Origin: Candidatus Aminicenantota bacterium
GTDB lineage: Bacteria; Acidobacteriota; Aminicenantia; UBA2199
NCBI GenBank assembly: GCA_011772425.1
Contig: WVZO01000485.1
Location: 1-40,513, forward strand
Length of the DNA stretch: 40,513 bases
Direction of reading: 5' to 3'
Numbering within the stretch: position 1 is the stretch's first letter; each line of letters opens with the position of its first letter. Of the stretch, positions 1-9,240 are shown piece after piece. The notes under the pieces were generated by a model. It was not told the origin of the DNA. It made no database searches and saw nothing but the letters and a program-made list of their open reading frames with translations. Made by a program: the position numbers and the translations under genes.

Positions 1-105
1 AACAATAAACTGTAACAAATAATTCGTTTAATTTGCATCGTGTATACCTTGGCAAGAATGGTAACATACTATCAAAAAATGTCAAGAAATTTGGAAATTC
101 AAACG

Positions 106-1059
106 TCACCGTCTGGTCATCTCTTTTTCCTTTTCCAGCTTTTGCAAATGGGATTTGACATTTTCCAATGCCAGCGGCCATAATCGTTTATCCACATTGC
201 TGTAGATAATCTTTACCATCTGTTCCGGCGTCTTGCCTTTTTGCAACAAATGAAGCACCTGCTGTTCCCGCATTTTCCGGTGCTCCAGGGTTTCTTTTAA
301 CCGGGCCGTCGTTTCCATGACCATACCGTGGGAAGGAAGAAGTAATTTCGGGTCCATGCGGATAATCCGTTCCAGGCTGGCAAAATAACTTGCCATATCG
401 CCCTCTTCGGTTCCGATGACTACTGTACTTTTATCTTCGATCAAATCTCCCACCAGGAACCATTCCAGGGTATCCGGTGCCAACCCCAACTGTCCGTTAT
501 CATGGCCGGGAACTTCATATACCTTTACTTCTTTCCCCTGCCATTGAATTAACACGTCGCCTTCCTTTGCGAATTTTATTTCAATGCCTTCCAGGTAATT
601 TTTCCCGTACCGTTTTAACAGCCATTGATGGGTGGTCTCACTCATGGTGATGGGCAGGGAGAAATCCCTGGCCAGTTGCGGTGCCAGGTGGTGGTGATCG
701 ATGTGATGATGGGTGATGAAGATTCCCGAATAAGTATACTGGAATTTTTTAAGGGTATTCACCAGTTTTTGATATTCTTCATGGTCTTTGGGGGAGGGAT
801 CGACGATGTACAGGCTTTTATCCGGGTCGCCGATGATAAAACAATTGGTCCAAAAGATGGGGGGAATCATATAATAGGAAAGAGGCAGTAATTGCTGAAT
901 GCCTTCCAGGGGTTGGAAATAAGGCAGTTCATTTTCTTTGTCATAGGAAAAGGCAGCGCCTATGAAAACTTTGGCCAGGCTGTCCTCTGGTCTTGGGAGG
1001 GCTTTTTGAGAACGGCCCCACGGTGGTAAAAGATTTTTTAAGGTTCTTAAAAGTCCCAT
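106..1059 (-). CDS. Metallo-beta-lactamase-fold hydrolase
   Basis: A cytoplasmic hydrolase of the metallo-beta-lactamase superfamily, glyoxalase II/LACTB2-like in layout; the substrate is unknown. Visible metal ligands are the HxHxDH motif THHHIDHH (H117, H119, D121, H122), the distal GHDNGQ (H186), GDLIED (D205) and PSHG (H244). The last ~65 residues are basic and helical (LEHRKMREQQ onward), as in LACTB2-like enzymes that carry a C-terminal helical or winged-helix part. No signal peptide is seen. The start is supported by a GGAG just upstream on the minus strand. It lies 131 bases after the amidohydrolase gene on the same strand, so the two may be co-transcribed, with an inverted repeat in the gap. 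Family assignment is firm; the specific reaction cannot be read from the sequence. Confidence 0.88.
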   Translation of the reverse strand: MGLLRTLKNLLPPWGRSQKALPRPEDSLAKVFIGAAFSYDKENELPYFQPLEGIQQLLPLSYYMIPPIFWTNCFIIGDPDKSLYIVDPSPKDHEEYQKLVNTLKKFQYTYSGIFITHHHIDHHHLAPQLARDFSLPITMSETTHQWLLKRYGKNYLEGIEIKFAKEGDVLIQWQGKEVKVYEVPGHDNGQLGLAPDTLEWFLVGDLIEDKSTVVIGTEEGDMASYFASLERIIRMDPKLLLPSHGMVMETTARLKETLEHRKMREQQVLHLLQKGKTPEQMVKIIYSNVDKRLWPLALENVKSHLQKLEKEKEMTRR

Positions 1060-1080
1060 TTTTTATCTCCAGAGTCTACG

Positions 1081-1108
1081 TTTGTTTCAAGACTGCGCTT
1101 GAAACAAA
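1081..1108. repeat. Perfect inverted repeat, 11-bp arms
   Basis: TTTGTTTCAAG (1081-1091) and CTTGAAACAAA (1098-1108) are exact reverse complements around the 6-base loop ACTGCG. The repeat lies between the two minus-strand genes, just upstream of the start at 1059. There is no U-run after the stem in the direction of transcription, so it is not a classic terminator. It could be an operator, a processing hairpin or an attenuating structure near the ribosome-binding site. Confidence 0.6.
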
Positions 1109-1190
1109 AACCACCTGCGGTAGGATATGCAATATGTAAAACATGTTGCCTATTACCGCACTGTAAGTGCCTTTTATATCATGCTGTCTC

Positions 1191-2969
1191 CTATTTGCTG
1201 TTTCTTTCAAAAACAATCTTTCCGTCGACGATGGTCATCTCCACGTTCATCTTTAAAATATCGTTGGGATCTATTTTCAACAGGTTGCGATCGCAAACCG
1301 TAATATCCGCCAATTTGCCCTTCTCAATCGATCCACGGATGTCGTCCTCGAATGCTGCATAGGCATTGTTAATGGTATACGCTTTCAACGCTTCGTGGAC
1401 TGAAATTTTCTGTTCCGGGAACCATCCACCTTTGGGGGTTCCTTTAACCGTGGTTCGATTAACCGCCGCATGGATCAGGTATTTGGGATGTACATGATAT
1501 TCCGCCGCCGATGTTCCGGGCCAGTCTGAACCAAAACTTAAAATGGCCCCGTTGTCCAGCATTGATTTAAAAGCATACGCACCTTTGCAGCGTTCATGAC
1601 CGATGCGCTCTTCCATCCAGCGCATGTCATCGGAAACATGATAGGGGTTCACCTCTGCGATTACATTTAAATTTTTAAATCGTGGGAAGTCTTCCGGACG
1701 AATCACCTGGGCATGAATCACCCGGAATCCTTCCAGGGATTTGCCCAGGTCTTTGCTTAACCGCTCATAGGTATCCAACATCAATGCCACCCCTTTGGTG
1801 CCAATGGCATGCACATTGGAAACAAAGCCCGCACTGTAGCCGATTTTAATCAATCGGTACATTTTTTCCATATTGGGGGTTTTGTAATCCGGGTCATCGC
1901 TGGTATGGCGGCGGTAATGGCCGTAATTACCGGGCTGATCGTCGTATGGCTTAAAAAATAATGCACCGTGAGTGCCCATAATGCCGTCAATATACCCTTT
2001 TAAGGCGCCGTAACGCAGCCAGCGGTCCGGTGTTTTGGTTTTGGGGTGAAGGCCCGGTTTAAAACCCTTTTTCTTCATTTCTTCGGCGCGGGACAGGTCG
2101 GGACGCAGCCAGACCCGGCAGGTCAGTTCACCGTTTTCCTGCAATTGGATAAACCGGGCGGTCTGGTCCGGTTTGGCAATATCATGGAGCTCCACGATCC
2201 CGCATTCGGCCAACCGTTTTAACGCGGCCCGGTTTTCATTCATTAATCGCTGCAGGGATTTCTTTTTGATTACTTTGCGGATTTTTTCCAGGGCGGGGGA
2301 GTCCCTGTAAATCAGGCCGGTGGGCCGGTTGTTTTTATCCGGGTGCATCCCGGGAAGCACTGTATTTTCCAGCCCGGCAGCTTTTAATGCCGCGGTATTG
2401 GCAAGGTAGAGTTTCCTGTTAAAGTTGTTTAGAAGACAGGGGTTGTTTTTAGTGATATCATCGATAGTCCAGCGGTTAGGCAGCCATTTCTTTTTTTTCT
2501 TTTTCCCGGCCTTATCCGCACCCGGGGCCCACTGCTCATAAGCGCCCCACAAACCGCCGGTGATCCATTCGCCGTCATCCAGTATCTCCACCACTCGCTG
2601 CAATTCTTTTTTCAGTCCCTGGTCGTCTGCCACTTTTAGCAGGTTGGCATCGTTGATCAGCGCACCCGCCTGGTTAAAATGAACATGTCCATCGATAAAT
2701 CCCGGGACGACAAATTTCCCTTTAAGGTCGATTACCCGTGTTTTAGGGCCGATGTACGGTTTGATTGGCTTGTTCTTATCAAGGACAACGGTGATTTTAT
2801 TAGCGGTGATTACTACAGCCGCTGCCCATGGGTGATCCGGTTCCATGGTGTAGACTTCACCGTTTTTTAATATCAAATCCGCCGGTTTTGCTTTTATCGG
2901 TCCTGAAGCCCAAAGACCATAACACAAAATGACTATAAATACAGCCGATAATGCGCCTTTTATGTTCAT
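1191..2969 (-). CDS. Exported amidohydrolase, YtcJ-like (amidohydrolase family 3)
   Basis: A 592-residue metal-dependent hydrolase of the YtcJ/amidohydrolase-3 group, which acts on amides or other C-N bonds; the substrate is unknown. The N-terminus has a Lys-containing start and a hydrophobic stretch (about residues 5-22) that reads as a Sec signal peptide, so periplasmic location is likely. The family opening LILKNGEVYTME is followed by VVPGFIDGHVHF with metal ligands H95 and H97; later come ELHDIA, VHAIG and FGSDWPGT with the expected late Asp. The C-terminus ends with the usual beta-strand segment (ADITVCDRNL, VDGKIVFE). A six-Lys run (KKKKKKW) is encoded by a long T-tract near 2490-2502, a place where a sequencing indel would be easy. 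An AGGAGG sits just upstream of the ATG, and a good promoter lies about 50 bases further up. Confidence 0.9.
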   Translation of the reverse strand: MNIKGALSAVFIVILCYGLWASGPIKAKPADLILKNGEVYTMEPDHPWAAAVVITANKITVVLDKNKPIKPYIGPKTRVIDLKGKFVVPGFIDGHVHFNQAGALINDANLLKVADDQGLKKELQRVVEILDDGEWITGGLWGAYEQWAPGADKAGKKKKKKWLPNRWTIDDITKNNPCLLNNFNRKLYLANTAALKAAGLENTVLPGMHPDKNNRPTGLIYRDSPALEKIRKVIKKKSLQRLMNENRAALKRLAECGIVELHDIAKPDQTARFIQLQENGELTCRVWLRPDLSRAEEMKKKGFKPGLHPKTKTPDRWLRYGALKGYIDGIMGTHGALFFKPYDDQPGNYGHYRRHTSDDPDYKTPNMEKMYRLIKIGYSAGFVSNVHAIGTKGVALMLDTYERLSKDLGKSLEGFRVIHAQVIRPEDFPRFKNLNVIAEVNPYHVSDDMRWMEERIGHERCKGAYAFKSMLDNGAILSFGSDWPGTSAAEYHVHPKYLIHAAVNRTTVKGTPKGGWFPEQKISVHEALKAYTINNAYAAFEDDIRGSIEKGKLADITVCDRNLLKIDPNDILKMNVEMTIVDGKIVFERNSK

Positions 2970-3021
2970 TATAATCCTCCTGTGATCACGCCGGTGCTTT
3001 TATATAATGTGTACATCTCTC

Positions 3022-3050
3022 ATAATAATGGTTTAATACATTAAAGTCAA
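3022..3050 (-). promoter_or_regulatory. Sigma70-like promoter for the amidohydrolase gene
   Basis: On the minus strand TTGACT (3050-3045) is separated by exactly 17 bases from TATTAT (3027-3022). This fits the housekeeping consensus well and would start transcription near 3015, giving a leader of about 45 bases with an AGGAGG before the ATG at 2969. It is read by eye only. Confidence 0.6.
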
Positions 3051-3059
3051 GAAGGGGTG

Positions 3060-3090
3060 GAGAAAGGGGACGAGAAAGCGAGAAAGGGGA
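3060..3090. repeat. Short direct repeat GAGAAAGGGGA x2
   Basis: The 11-mer GAGAAAGGGGA occurs at 3060-3070 and again at 3080-3090 (period 20), and the second copy runs into CAGTCGAAAG. The GGGGACAGTC style recalls tails seen beside REP/RAYT elements in other genomes, but no transposase gene is nearby. It is located in the divergent intergenic region. Confidence 0.4.
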
Positions 3091-3194
3091 CAGTCGAAAG
3101 AAAAGTCGTGCTGGGGTCTCGCCATTACGTGCCTTCTCTTTATTGATTTTTTCCTCATTTTTTTTGTTTTTCTAGAATATAATCTAGCAAGTGG

Positions 3195-3223
3195 TTTTCT
3201 TTAGTAAAAAAATTAGGTATAAT
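3195..3223 (+). promoter_or_regulatory. Possible promoter of the secreted MBL gene
   Basis: A perfect TATAAT lies at 3218-3223, about 50 bases before the ATG at 3276, with only a poor -35 (TTTTCT, 3195-3200) at 17-base spacing. A second TATAAT lies at 3178-3183, also with no good -35. One of them probably serves the downstream gene; I cannot choose. The gene itself has a strong AAGGAGG at about 3264-3270. Confidence 0.3.
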
Positions 3224-3275
3224 TTACCTTAAATCAATTACTAAATGACATGAAATTCCAAAAAAGGAGGCTATT

Positions 3276-6200
3276 ATGCATCGTTCAGATGTGAAGAAAA
3301 TCATTCCTGTGTTTTTGTTGGGAATGATCATGTTTGTTTTCTCGTACGCGCTTCAGGCTCAAACTCAGGATCTGGAAATTCATTACATCAATGTTCAGCA
3401 GGGGCAATGTACCTTAATCATTGGTCCTGACGGCACCACTATTTTGTTCGATGGTGGTAATGAATTTAAGGGTACCAACGAGGTGGTTCCTTATCTGCAA
3501 AGTATTGGAATCTACACTACCCAGGCGTTGGATTATATCATTGCCTCTCACCGAGATACGGATCACTATGTTGGGCTTACGGAAGTTATTAATTATGGGT
3601 ATGATGCGCTGAATGTTTATGATAATGGCAGCGACAAGTACAACATCTATGTGCAGGATTTCCTGGATGCGGCAGCCACAACTACTGCCGGTGGCGTGAC
3701 CGCGATGCCGTTGGGTCAGGTGATTAACCTGGGCAGCGGCGCTACCGCTACCTGTGTGGCAGTCAATGGTTCGGTGATTGGTGTGGGTCCCATTCTTGGC
3801 GGGCAGGACAATGAGAATGACCGCTCCGTGGCCCTCTTGATCCAGTACGGTAATTTCGATTACCTGGTCACCGGTGATATGGGCGGCGGCATGGAAGACA
3901 CTCTCTGCACCGGCCGTTCTACCGGGCAGGTGAATATTGAAACCCCGATGGTCCAGGCCATCATGCCTGCCGGGGCCAACCCCCTGCTTTCTCAATACGG
4001 TGTGGAAATCGTTCATGTGGGACATCACGGCAGTGAAAGCAGCACCAATTCCGATTATATGAATATTCTAACCCCGGCGGTGGGCTGTATTTCTGTTGGT
4101 GATGGTCAGGGTGTAGGCTGGTATCATCCCCGCATCGATGTGGTGGAAAATGTGTTACTGGCGGGGGCATCCTGTATTACTGCTCCCGCGGCCCTTGTGC
4201 TTCAGACGGAAGAAGGCGCACCCACCGGTGAAAAGACCAGTTATGCGGGTTACTGTGTCGGAGACATTGTGATTTCTACCGATGGTGGTAATTCTTATAC
4301 CATTAGCGCCAACGGTGCGGTGAGCCAGGGACCGGATGAGCGAACCGCTGCCGGGCTTCCTGTCACCTATTACTTCGAGGAGTACATTGGCGCTGATAAC
4401 CCCCCACTGATCTACAATGTCCATGAGGAAAACGTCAGCCGTACATCCGCGGATATTGTCTGGGATACCAATGAAAACGCCACCTCGGTGGTGAAATACG
4501 GCACCACGTCCGGCACTTACCCCAATACCGTCAGCGACAGCTCAATGGTGGTGAACCACAGCATCACATTGTCCAACCTGACTGCTTTTACCACCTACTA
4601 CTATGTGGTGGAATCCACCGATGCCACCAGCAATACCACGACCTCCCCGGAGTACTCGTTCCAGGCCATCAACCCCGAAGATATCGATGTGGTGTTCAGC
4701 GAGGTGTATTACGATACCGTGGGGACCGATTCGGAGGAGGAGTGGATCGAGTTGTATAACAATTCACCGGTAACAGTTAATGTGGGTGGATGGAAAATCA
4801 TCGATAACAACGGTTCCGGTGCTGCTTACACCATTCCCGTGGGAACCACTATTGCTTCCGGGACTTACCTGACCGTTGCCGCCAACAGCACCGGTTTTTA
4901 TAATCTGTACGGCTATGATGCGGATGTCTACGGTAGTATTCCCGGTCTGAACAACACCGGTGATGCATTGGTTTTGAAAAACAAATCCGGTGTCACCATG
5001 GATGCGGTTGGCTGGGAAGGCGGCTACAATGGCAACCTGCCGGATGGATGGGGTAGTACCACCGAACCCGCTGCCTCAACCGGGTACACCATTGTGCGCA
5101 CCGAGCCCACCACTGATACCGATACGTATGCAGATTGGTCCACGGACGGCAACAATGGCTATCCCCAGACCCAGTTCATGAATGACCCGGACTCCATGAT
5201 CGTGGTATTCAGTGAAGTCTTTTACGACACCCCGGGCACAGATGCGGATGAGGAGTGGATCGAATTATACAACAATTCTCCCATGGAAGTAAATATCGGT
5301 GGGTGGACCATTACCGACAATAACGGTACTGGAGCCACTTATACCATCCCGCAAGACAAAACGATTGCGGCTCACTCCTATTACACCATCGCCAGGGACA
5401 GCACCGGTTTTACTAATTTATACGGGTACAATGCCGACCTGTACGGTTTAACCCTCTCCCTGAACAATGACGGTGATACGTTGATTTTGAAGAACAACCT
5501 GGGAACCGAAAAAGATGCGGTTGCCTGGGAAGGCGGAGCCAGTGCTGGAGTGCCTGTTGGCTGGGGCAGCACCACCGAACCCGGTGCCGCCACAGGACAG
5601 AGTATCGTTCGCACCGACCCAACCGTGGATACCGATACCTATTCCGACTGGTCTACAGCCGATGATAATGGGTTTCCCCAGACCCAGGAAATCACCTACC
5701 TGGTGGTATTCAGCGAGGTGTATTACGATACCGTGGGGACCGATTCGGTGGAGGAATGGATCGAGCTTTACAACAACTCGCCTGTAACATGGGGCATCGG
5801 TGGCTGGACCATTACCGACAATAACGGTGCAGGAGCTTCCTTCACCATCCCGGCTGGTGAAACCATAGCACCGGGAACCTATTATACCATAGCCATCGAC
5901 AGTACCGGGTTCAACAACCTGTACGGTTATGATGCCGATATTTACGGTGCCATCCCGGCTTTGAACAACGATGGTGATGCGCTTGTTCTTAAAGATAATA
6001 ATGGTGTGGTTGTGGATGCTGTCGCCTGGGAAGGCGGAGCCTCTGCCGGTATACCCGATGGCTGGGGCAGTACCTCTCAGCCCAGTGCGTCCACAGGGAG
6101 CACCATTGTGCGCACGGATTCCACCGTGGATACCGACACCTACGCCGATTGGTCTACCGCTTCCAACAACGGCAATCCCCAGACCCAGGGCGGTACTCCT

Positions 6201-6794
6201 CCCGATACCACACCGCCGGTGATTTCCAATGTCCAGGCGACATCGATCACCAGCACCGGTGCGATAATCCAATGGACTACCGATGAAGATTCGGATTCTG
6301 TTGTGGAGTATGGCACCTCCCCGGGGAATTACACCGATTCCGAAAGTGATCCCGCAATGGTCACCAGCCACAGTGTGACCCTTTCCAACCTCTCTCCTTC
6401 CACCACTTATTATTACCGGGTCAAATCCACTGACGCCAGCCAGAATACAGGCGTGTCCAGCGAATACAACTTTACTACCGCAGACCCGGCCACGATGATT
6501 AATACCATCTCCATGACCGCTGTCAAATCGGGCAGCAAGTGGTATGCCATTGCTACCATTACTGTAACCTCCGGGGGCTCACCCGTGTCGGGAGCTGTGG
6601 TAGACGTCACCTGGAGTGGAAGCTATTCCGGCACCGACCAGGGGACCACTGATGCCAACGGTGAGGTGGTATTTCAGTCGGGTAAAGTCAAAGCTAAAAC
6701 CTGGTCCTTTACCATTACAGTGAACAATATTACCAAAAGCGGATATACCTGGGATTCCGGCAGCAGTGAAACCACTGAAACAATTAGCAACTAA
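3276..6794 (+). CDS. Secreted ComEC-like metallo-beta-lactamase with Fn3 and three lamin-tail domains
   Basis: A 1172-residue exported protein. Residues 1-28 form a Sec signal peptide ending ALQA. Residues 30-370 are a metallo-beta-lactamase domain of the ComEC C-terminal type: SHRDTDH (H92, D94, D96, H97), TGD (D201) and VGHHGSESS (H250, H251). The remainder is adhesive architecture: an Fn3 domain (about 376-465), three lamin-tail domains each opening VVFSEV(Y/F)YDT (about 471, 642 and 809), a second Fn3 (about 980-1070) and a C-terminal Ig-like domain with SGAVVDVTW. Secreted ComEC-like enzymes are often thought to act on extracellular nucleic acid or phosphodiesters; that role here is inference. 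A strong AAGGAGG precedes the ATG. Its codons are clearly more GC-rich than those of the NRPS genes further on. No sorting signal is visible at the C-terminus. Confidence 0.85.
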   Translation: MHRSDVKKIIPVFLLGMIMFVFSYALQAQTQDLEIHYINVQQGQCTLIIGPDGTTILFDGGNEFKGTNEVVPYLQSIGIYTTQALDYIIASHRDTDHYVGLTEVINYGYDALNVYDNGSDKYNIYVQDFLDAAATTTAGGVTAMPLGQVINLGSGATATCVAVNGSVIGVGPILGGQDNENDRSVALLIQYGNFDYLVTGDMGGGMEDTLCTGRSTGQVNIETPMVQAIMPAGANPLLSQYGVEIVHVGHHGSESSTNSDYMNILTPAVGCISVGDGQGVGWYHPRIDVVENVLLAGASCITAPAALVLQTEEGAPTGEKTSYAGYCVGDIVISTDGGNSYTISANGAVSQGPDERTAAGLPVTYYFEEYIGADNPPLIYNVHEENVSRTSADIVWDTNENATSVVKYGTTSGTYPNTVSDSSMVVNHSITLSNLTAFTTYYYVVESTDATSNTTTSPEYSFQAINPEDIDVVFSEVYYDTVGTDSEEEWIELYNNSPVTVNVGGWKIIDNNGSGAAYTIPVGTTIASGTYLTVAANSTGFYNLYGYDADVYGSIPGLNNTGDALVLKNKSGVTMDAVGWEGGYNGNLPDGWGSTTEPAASTGYTIVRTEPTTDTDTYADWSTDGNNGYPQTQFMNDPDSMIVVFSEVFYDTPGTDADEEWIELYNNSPMEVNIGGWTITDNNGTGATYTIPQDKTIAAHSYYTIARDSTGFTNLYGYNADLYGLTLSLNNDGDTLILKNNLGTEKDAVAWEGGASAGVPVGWGSTTEPGAATGQSIVRTDPTVDTDTYSDWSTADDNGFPQTQEITYLVVFSEVYYDTVGTDSVEEWIELYNNSPVTWGIGGWTITDNNGAGASFTIPAGETIAPGTYYTIAIDSTGFNNLYGYDADIYGAIPALNNDGDALVLKDNNGVVVDAVAWEGGASAGIPDGWGSTSQPSASTGSTIVRTDSTVDTDTYADWSTASNNGNPQTQGGTPPDTTPPVISNVQATSITSTGAIIQWTTDEDSDSVVEYGTSPGNYTDSESDPAMVTSHSVTLSNLSPSTTYYYRVKSTDASQNTGVSSEYNFTTADPATMINTISMTAVKSGSKWYAIATITVTSGGSPVSGAVVDVTWSGSYSGTDQGTTDANGEVVFQSGKVKAKTWSFTITVNNITKSGYTWDSGSSETTETISN
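4690..6190 (+). repeat. Three tandem ~500-bp lamin-tail repeat units in the coding sequence
   Basis: Units begin near 4690, 5202 and 5703 and each ends close to a CCCAGACCCAG. Each encodes one lamin-tail domain (EEWIELYNNSP, then NLYGY, then AVxWEGG). Units 1 and 3 share an exact 40-base stretch (4695-4734 and 5709-5748), while unit 2 is more diverged. This indicates tandem duplication followed by recent gene conversion or a second duplication. Confidence 0.85.
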
Positions 6795-6805
6795 AGTGAT
6801 AAAAC

Positions 6806-6845
6806 GCACGGCCGCCTGTGCCCCCTGGGGACCAGGCAGCCGTGC
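6806..6845 (+). terminator. Long GC-rich stem-loop after the secreted MBL gene
   Basis: GCACGGCCGCCTG (6806-6818) pairs with CAGGCAGCCGTGC (6833-6845) with one mismatch, and CCCC/GGGG can add an inner stem. It starts 12 bases after the stop codon at 6794. No clear U-run follows, only AAATTT, so it may be a weak terminator or an mRNA-stabilising hairpin. Confidence 0.5.
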
Positions 6846-6878
6846 CAAATTTAATAAGTAGTAAAACAAGGTAGAAAT

Positions 6879-8777
6879 ATGTGCGGTATCTGCGGAATTT
6901 TCGATTTAAAAGGTAAAAAGCGAATTGTTGACTCGACAGTGATTAAGAAAATGACCCGTAAACTACTGCATCGCGGTCCGGATGGTGTTGATTACTATAC
7001 CGATGGGGATCTAACTTTTGGATTTTCACGGTTGAGTATCATCGACCTGGAGGGTGGGATGCAGCCGCTGTTCAGCGAAGATGGTTCCATTATTATGATA
7101 TGTAATGGGGAGATTTTCAATTATATCGAATTGCGCTGGGAATTGCTGGAAAAAGGCCATCGCTTTAAAACCCGTACCGATGTGGAGGTGATCATCCATC
7201 TTTACGAAGAAAGCGGGAGGGAGGCTGGTTTTTTGAATCAATTAAACGGACAATTTGCCTTTGCCCTTTACGACTTCAAAAAACAGCAGCTTTTCTGTGC
7301 CAGGGACCATTTTGGAGTTATTCCTTTTTTTTATACCACTGCCGATGATTTCTTTATTTTCGGCTCCGAGATTAAAGCCATTTTAGAGCACCCGTTGGTA
7401 GAAAAAGCAGTGGACCTGGTGGGATTGGACCAGGTATTTTCATTTCCCGGTTTAATTTCTCCCCGCACCATGTTTAAACATATCAAGAGCCTGGATAATG
7501 GCCATTATTTGCAGGTCTCACCATCCGCTGCCGCGGGTGTAACCGTTAATGTCGATGATATTAACGTGTTTGAATATTGGGATGTCATTTATCCTCAAGT
7601 GGGGGAGATCGAATATCACCCGGATGAAATCTTTTATATTGAACAAGTGGAGGCACTCCTTACTCAGTCGGTAAAATTGCGGTTAAGGGCGGATGTCCCG
7701 GTGGGTTTTTATATCAGCGGCGGATTGGATTCCTCGTTGATTTCAGCCATGGCAACCACGTTAACCCCAGCGGTCAAACGCTATTCCTTTTCCATCGATT
7801 TTGAGGAAAAGGATAAATCGGAAGCGAAATATCAACAAAGTGTAGCGGATTTTATCCACTCCATCCATTCTGAAAAAATGTTTTATCATGCGGATATTGC
7901 GGGACGACTGCAGCAGGCTGTTTATCATTCGGAGTACCCTTTGAAGGAAACCTATAATACGGCATCGTTGGCATTGTCGGAAAGCGCCCGCCAAAAGAAT
8001 ATAAAGGTGGTGCTGTCCGGGGAAGGGGCGGATGAATGGTTTGCCGGTTACCCGGGATATAAGTTTGATAAATTCAGGAATATGCAGAAAAAGAGCGTTT
8101 CCGGTGAAATCGGGCAGAAGGAATTAAATGAACGCCTTTGGGGAGATGAAAATCTTAATTTTGAAATGAATCTATATGATTTTGAAAAAGTAAAAAGGAA
8201 TTTATATTCCCAAAGGATTCAAGAAATATTTGCCCAGGTGGATGCGCTTCAGCATAAAGTGGTTAATATTAAGCGGCTGCAAGGACGGGATATTCTTCAT
8301 AAACGGTCATACCTGGATTATAAACTGCGCCTGATCACTCATTTGATTGCCGATCACGGGGACCGGATGGCTTATGCCAATTCCGTGGAAGGGAGGTATC
8401 CATTTTTAGATAAGAACCTGGTAGAATTTGCTGTCAAGATCCCCCCGGATCTGAAACTGAAAGAATTTGAAGAGAAATACATATTAAAAAAAGTGGCTGA
8501 AAACCGGGTTCCCCCGGAAATCATTAGACGGGAAAAATTTGCCTTTCATGCACCGGGAAGCCCCTACTTGTTGAGACGAAATATTGAATATATCCATGAT
8601 TTAATATCGTTGGCACGAATAAAACGCCAGGGATATTTCAACCCGGATACCGTGGAGAAATTAAAAAATCAATACATGGCTGAGGGTTTTCGCTTGAATA
8701 TCCCCTATGAGATTGATTTATTGATCATTGTCATTTCCTTTGGAATTTTTTTAGATGTCTTTGGGATGTCCACCTGA
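6879..8777 (+). CDS. asnB: Asparagine synthase (glutamine-hydrolysing)
   Basis: Makes asparagine from aspartate, glutamine and ATP in the cytoplasm. The N-terminus MCGICGIFD leaves Cys2 as the glutaminase nucleophile after Met removal; RGPD and NGEIFNY follow, as in class II glutamine amidotransferases (about 2-200). The synthetase half carries the PP-motif SGGLDSS (S280 onward) and LSGEGADEWFAGYPGY. Its 632 residues are within the range of AsnB paralogues used for small-molecule or cell-surface chemistry. The ribosome-binding site is AAGGTAG just before the ATG. The gene precedes the NRPS region, and two adenylation domains there read as Asn-specific, so supplying Asn or amidating a precursor is plausible but not shown. 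The function call is firm; the link to the peptide pathway is inference. Confidence 0.9.
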   Translation: MCGICGIFDLKGKKRIVDSTVIKKMTRKLLHRGPDGVDYYTDGDLTFGFSRLSIIDLEGGMQPLFSEDGSIIMICNGEIFNYIELRWELLEKGHRFKTRTDVEVIIHLYEESGREAGFLNQLNGQFAFALYDFKKQQLFCARDHFGVIPFFYTTADDFFIFGSEIKAILEHPLVEKAVDLVGLDQVFSFPGLISPRTMFKHIKSLDNGHYLQVSPSAAAGVTVNVDDINVFEYWDVIYPQVGEIEYHPDEIFYIEQVEALLTQSVKLRLRADVPVGFYISGGLDSSLISAMATTLTPAVKRYSFSIDFEEKDKSEAKYQQSVADFIHSIHSEKMFYHADIAGRLQQAVYHSEYPLKETYNTASLALSESARQKNIKVVLSGEGADEWFAGYPGYKFDKFRNMQKKSVSGEIGQKELNERLWGDENLNFEMNLYDFEKVKRNLYSQRIQEIFAQVDALQHKVVNIKRLQGRDILHKRSYLDYKLRLITHLIADHGDRMAYANSVEGRYPFLDKNLVEFAVKIPPDLKLKEFEEKYILKKVAENRVPPEIIRREKFAFHAPGSPYLLRRNIEYIHDLISLARIKRQGYFNPDTVEKLKNQYMAEGFRLNIPYEIDLLIIVISFGIFLDVFGMST

Positions 8778-9240
8778 AATAACCGAAAGTAAAAAGAGAA
8801 AGAAAATTTACAAAAATTGTTGCTTTTAGGGGATATATTCGCCCCGGGTAATATTTTCAGATGGATAGGGTTTATATTAAATGATTTGGAAGGTTTTATC
8901 AGGTCTTTAAATTTGCAAATATTCTATAACTGGAAAAACTGAAATTTTTTTTTCTATCTGTAGATTCATTATAAATTCTTTCCACCATATGCAACGATTT
9001 TGTGTATTTTAACGAACAACCAAATATGATATTCTAAAAACCTAATTTAACCAGGCTATATTCAGTAGTGACCGAGGTATTAAACTAAGGAAAATTTTTC
9101 CTGCCAAGTAAGACACCAATCAGAAGAATATGCTAAATCCCAAGGGCGGAAGCCTATCTATGGTGATTTGGTGATTTCTTTCCCACCCAATGAAGATGAT
9201 TTTTTCATTTTTGGTTTTGAAATAAATTCAACGTATCCAT
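8778..9240. other. AT-rich gene-free stretch with one coding-like scrap
   Basis: No intact gene is seen. The stretch is AT-rich, with T-tracts near 8950. Around 9197-9228 one frame reads DDFFIFGFEINS before a stop. This resembles both a stretch of the neighbouring asparagine synthase (DDFFIFGSEIKA) and the FF-x-IF-x-F motif of MacB/FtsX periplasmic domains. Because an FtsX remnant follows directly, it may be part of the same decayed permease. I see nothing else I can support. Confidence 0.4.

Noticed and set aside
61..105. Minus-strand TTGACA at about 83 as a promoter
   Set aside because: There is no acceptable -10 at 16-18 bases, and it lies downstream of the end of the minus-strand gene without a visible gene to serve.
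3061..3110. REP/RAYT-type element from the GGGGACAGTC-like string
   Set aside because: Only a short similarity to such tails; no hairpin pair and no transposase gene nearby, so I list it only as a short direct repeat.
3414..4028. 204-codon open frame on the minus strand
   Set aside because: Antisense to the metallo-beta-lactamase domain whose motifs are clear on the plus strand; no family resemblance.
4695..5748. CRISPR-like or mobile-element repeat
   Set aside because: The repeats are ~500 bp, in frame and encode protein domains; there are no short regular repeats with unique spacers anywhere in the window.
5448..6371. 307-codon open frame on the minus strand
   Set aside because: It lies antisense to the lamin-tail repeats of the secreted MBL protein; its length follows from the repeated, GC-rich codon pattern of the real gene. 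It is low-complexity (Gly/Ile/Arg rich) with no recognisable domain.
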